IMG/VR virus record: IMGVR_UViG_3300032053_000004
Location: 1-64,000 of that record
Direction: 5' to 3' (one strand)
Origin: a virus
DNA: 64,000 nucleotides
Position numbers and translations under genes: made by a program. Of this stretch, positions 61,192 through 64,000 are shown piece after piece (positions within the stretch are counted from its first letter, which is position 1; each line of letters starts with the position of its first letter). The notes under the pieces are model-generated. The model was not told the origin of the DNA. It did not search any database and saw only the letters and a list, made by a program, of their open reading frames with translations.

Positions 61192-62547
61192 ATGAAATTT
61201 CCTGTATCTATCCCGACGAATCAGTCGTTTCTGAAACAATGGCATAACTGGACTCATGCCCAGGTCGCCAAACATTTCAAGCGTGATAAAGAGAGGGTCC
61301 CTGACACGGTTCAGGGTGTTCGTGTACGTCTTTTAAGTAAAGACTTCATTGGAAGATGGTTTTTTAAACACCTAACTGGCGAATATGTGGATCGCACTCA
61401 GGCTGAGTATATTTTATATTCTGGTTGTCCTGATGACCATAGATTCAAGAATTTGATACGTGAGCAGCTTATCCGTCCAAGAGACGTTCGTAGTTGGCAA
61501 GCTCGCCTTCAACATGATACGGATGCTAAGAATCGCATTCAGTCATATTTGAATGAATCTCAGTCTGGCGGGATTGTTTTTAATGATGCTTTAAAACCTG
61601 TCGAAGGAGATCGAACCGATCCAAATTCAATTTGGAAAATATCTGATATTCTCGAATTTTCCAATTTCAACTATGAAAGATATTACTATTCAATTCAGAA
61701 TCATACTTTAAATACTGCTACGATTCTATATTTTCTCGGTTATGCTCCGAAGAATATGAATTTGCAAGAGGCGAAGAAATGCCCGGAGTGGTGTTTCGAT
61801 CATTTCGGATCTCTTCAGTCTCTTTATCGTCAAGGAAAACTGCTTCCGTCTGAAATGACGGAGCACGAGTGTTCTAAATCTTCTGATTGTCCTATCTGTA
61901 AATCTGGTCGGCTATCCTTAAAACTTAAGAATTTAAGTTTGGCTCATGATTGGAAAGATCCGTCCGTTGCCCACCAAATTCTTAAATTACGCTGGAATGA
62001 TAGTCAACTCAAACCATTTCTTCGTGATTGGAAGAAATCCAATAAAATAAAAACAACCCCATTGTATATTATGAGAGATTCGGCTGTTCAGGGGGTTGAA
62101 GCTGGTCTTTTGAAATACGCTAAGACAGTTATTGATAACGCTGTCAAAAATGATTTTAAACTTTTGTCTAGGAGTGACGATCTTGGTTCCATGGTCATGA
62201 ACGACGGAATTTCTCCAGAGGCCATGGATAGTGATTCCATAGTTTGGGAGAAAGATGAAAATGACGAGTCTAATATGATTAGGACTTTCGTTGATATGCA
62301 GTCTAATGCGGCGTTTTCCAACTTAGAAATCCGTCGTGATATTTCTAGTATAATTCATCTTGCTAATCTCGATGAACAAGAAGTTGATACTATAATTGGT
62401 ATAGATTTGTCAGAGTCTACTGTTCGAATATATGCCGGAAATAATGGACTGAGCATTCAATCTGTCCGAGAAATACGCTCTTCGGCTTTGAGGAAAATTC
62501 GAAAAGTAGTTGGAAATAGTTCAGAAGAGTATATCTCTCTCGAATAA
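61192..62547 (+). CDS. divergent sigma-70-like factor
   Basis: 451 residues from the ATG at 61192, which follows GGAGG. The C-terminal 60 residues read LDEQEVDTIIGIDLSES, then LSIQSVREIRSSALRKIRK, matching sigma region 4 (LxxxExxVI... LSRERVRQIEARALRKLR). Residues ~300-380 are helical and may be region 2. The N-terminal ~250 residues are unique, with CPIC. It is a candidate to direct host RNA polymerase to phage promoters. Confidence 0.6.
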   Translation: MKFPVSIPTNQSFLKQWHNWTHAQVAKHFKRDKERVPDTVQGVRVRLLSKDFIGRWFFKHLTGEYVDRTQAEYILYSGCPDDHRFKNLIREQLIRPRDVRSWQARLQHDTDAKNRIQSYLNESQSGGIVFNDALKPVEGDRTDPNSIWKISDILEFSNFNYERYYYSIQNHTLNTATILYFLGYAPKNMNLQEAKKCPEWCFDHFGSLQSLYRQGKLLPSEMTEHECSKSSDCPICKSGRLSLKLKNLSLAHDWKDPSVAHQILKLRWNDSQLKPFLRDWKKSNKIKTTPLYIMRDSAVQGVEAGLLKYAKTVIDNAVKNDFKLLSRSDDLGSMVMNDGISPEAMDSDSIVWEKDENDESNMIRTFVDMQSNAAFSNLEIRRDISSIIHLANLDEQEVDTIIGIDLSESTVRIYAGNNGLSIQSVREIRSSALRKIRKVVGNSSEEYISLE

Positions 62548-62570
62548 ATTTTTAGTGTCAAATAGAGAGT

Positions 62571-63740
62571 ATGGCCCCTATGATCCGTACTCGAATTGCT
62601 GCATCTGTCCGTTTCATATACGCAATGTTTCAGTTATATGCTGCGGTTGAAGATCAATTTGGGAAATCCTTAATAAGTATTTTGAAGAAAAATTATCCGG
62701 ATCAAGAAATTGATATAGAACCGGCTTCTTTAGGCCATAAACTTATGGCAATCGCCCGTAAGCAACTCCAATATAACGACACTGACGCCATGGATGCCAT
62801 TCAGGATTTATTAACATATTTGAGTGTCGGGTCTATGTATGAAACGGATGCTAAAGGTAGAATCACTTATGATGATGACACTGGAGAACCCCTAAAAAGG
62901 ACAACTCCTAAGCCTTGGGACTTTGCTAAAGATTCTCCTACATGGCAAAAAGCTCTAGATAAAATATACACTAATTTACGTACTACTGCCATAAGTCGGT
63001 CTATGGGGAAGACTGTTAAGCAGAAACGAGAAAAACCCATCGATAAAGCTTTTGGGGTTCGTCCGGAGGGCGGCGGGGCTCCGGAGGGCGGCGAAGCTCG
63101 CGTTCCTGATCTTGGAGATAGTAGTCCTTTTGGTGCAGCCTTGGACGACAAAGCCGCCATCAAAGAATTCATGGACTTGATTGATGAGCATATTGATGAT
63201 CTTCGTAATGGTTTAACTCCTGATTCTCGCGCTCTTTTTGATTTAGTTTTCACTGAAGGTGTCGGGTCTTTTGGTTCTGATATTAAAGAAAATATGGGTC
63301 AGGCTTCTGCTCTTAAAGAGAAGTATCCTGACATGTATGCGAAGAATCAGAAACGTTGGTCAGGGTTTGTTGGAGATCTTCGCAAAAGACTCCTTGATGA
63401 AATTTGGAGATATATAGACCGAGAAATGTCATATAGAGATTACCAAAGAATCAAAGAGGCTTTCTTTGGTGAAACTACTCCTTCTGATATTAAAAAACTT
63501 GAGCAGAAAAAGATTCAAGAAAAAGAAGGATATCAATCTGGTATCGATTCTAGGAAGCTCGCTGATTATAAGTGGATGGAACAACAAGGTGTTCTTCCTA
63601 AATCAGAAGAATCTCCATACGAAAGTTTGAAGAAGAAACTCATAAAGCAAAATGTTGATGTTGACTCTATAGAACCTACAAGGCCGAAAGAAGATAAATT
63701 GAAGCGACTCGGAATCCCCGAATCTATAGGAATGATGTAA
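62571..63740 (+). CDS. hypothetical protein
   Basis: 389 residues, 23 nt after the sigma-like gene. Helical N-terminal 130 residues starting MAPMIRTRIAASVR, a Gly/Glu-rich linker near 165-180, a second helical domain and a Lys-rich tail. A role with the sigma-like factor is possible from position only. Confidence 0.5.
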   Translation: MAPMIRTRIAASVRFIYAMFQLYAAVEDQFGKSLISILKKNYPDQEIDIEPASLGHKLMAIARKQLQYNDTDAMDAIQDLLTYLSVGSMYETDAKGRITYDDDTGEPLKRTTPKPWDFAKDSPTWQKALDKIYTNLRTTAISRSMGKTVKQKREKPIDKAFGVRPEGGGAPEGGEARVPDLGDSSPFGAALDDKAAIKEFMDLIDEHIDDLRNGLTPDSRALFDLVFTEGVGSFGSDIKENMGQASALKEKYPDMYAKNQKRWSGFVGDLRKRLLDEIWRYIDREMSYRDYQRIKEAFFGETTPSDIKKLEQKKIQEKEGYQSGIDSRKLADYKWMEQQGVLPKSEESPYESLKKKLIKQNVDVDSIEPTRPKEDKLKRLGIPESIGMM

Positions 63741-64000
63741 TGGATGGAACGGTAGCTGGCAACAAAGTTAACGGGACACTTGTTAGACTAGCTACTCTTG
63801 ATCGTGCATTAGAACTGTATCCTAGTTTAATTCTTTTGATTGCTAGGATTCAGCTTCAAGCACCGCGTTTACTTCCTATAACAACAACTCTTTCAGCCAG
63901 TGGAAGAGAGATTTTCATAATCAAAGATCCTTTAAAGATAGAAATAAATTATTGTTTACTGAGTGAGGACTGGGAAAAATGCAAAGCAATAGCTTTAAGC
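63740..64000 (+). CDS. hypothetical protein, cut by window end
   Basis: The ATG overlaps the preceding stop by one base (TAATG); 87 residues are visible and the frame stays open. Alpha/beta, no recognised motif. Confidence 0.5.
   Translation, partial: MDGTVAGNKVNGTLVRLATLDRALELYPSLILLIARIQLQAPRLLPITTTLSASGREIFIIKDPLKIEINYCLLSEDWEKCKAIALS

Noticed and set aside
1-64000. CRISPR arrays or insertion sequences
   Set aside because: No regularly spaced repeats with unique spacers and no transposase-like protein were seen.

Overview
The window looks like part of a large tailed double-stranded DNA phage genome. It holds about 130 tightly packed, mostly small genes, six tRNA genes, and a phage-style replication, recombination and nucleotide toolkit: ATP-dependent DNA ligase, RecA/UvsX-like recombinase, RuvC-like resolvase, half of a Rad50-like ATPase, dNMP kinase, a ThyX-family protein, a PurZ-type adenylosuccinate synthetase and a divergent sigma-70-like factor. 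No terminase, capsid or tail gene was recognised, so most structural genes should lie outside. The host is unknown. A lipoprotein with Asp-Ala-Gly repeats, a VanW protein, a thaumatin-like lipoprotein and a myxobacterial-looking lytic enzyme hint at a Myxococcota-like host (inference).

Positions 1-33.2 kb are GC-rich and consist of many short transcription units. I count 42 copies of one promoter-like element here: a GCCGCA-like hexamer, exactly 18 nt, then a GTATCG-like hexamer. In most copies a GGAGG starts six bases after the second hexamer, so the predicted mRNA would begin at its ribosome binding site. In eight copies the ATG itself sits about six bases downstream, predicting leaderless mRNAs. 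Strong hairpins without U-tracts separate the units. This half carries the MoxR/metallopeptidase pair (0-2.2 kb), the ligase (5.7-6.8 kb), STAS-like, P-loop and cREC proteins (8.8-10.4 kb), the tRNA/tRNA-modification cluster (20.8-22.7 kb), structured non-coding elements near 23.6 and 27.0 kb, and a duplicated module with four copies of a 116-125-residue protein family (18.3, 28.0, 30.9, 32.4 kb) and two parS-like palindromes.

At about 33.2-33.5 kb the sequence changes sharply. From there to 64 kb it is AT-rich, the promoter element is absent, and most genes start straight after A/T-rich sequence without a Shine-Dalgarno. The exceptions (putative SSB, RecA, sigma-like factor) are probably highly expressed. 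This half carries two tandem kinase-like proteins, VanW, thaumatin and DAG-type lipoproteins, a muramidase-like protein, the recombination cluster (46.3-50.6 kb), a DNA glycosylase and dNMP kinase, three small membrane/coiled-coil proteins, ThyX-like, PurZ, and the sigma-like factor. The six tRNAs all read A-ending codons, which this AT-rich half uses heavily.

The most unusual signal is a shared C-terminal tail. About thirty otherwise unrelated small proteins from both halves end in roughly Glu-[Val/Leu/Ile]-[Val/Leu/Ile]-[Glu/Asp]-[Gly/Ser/Ala/Cys], often preceded by an acidic Asp-Glu-x-x-Thr-Leu-like segment. It looks like a common peptide tag (sorting, packaging or turnover) that I cannot match to a described system.
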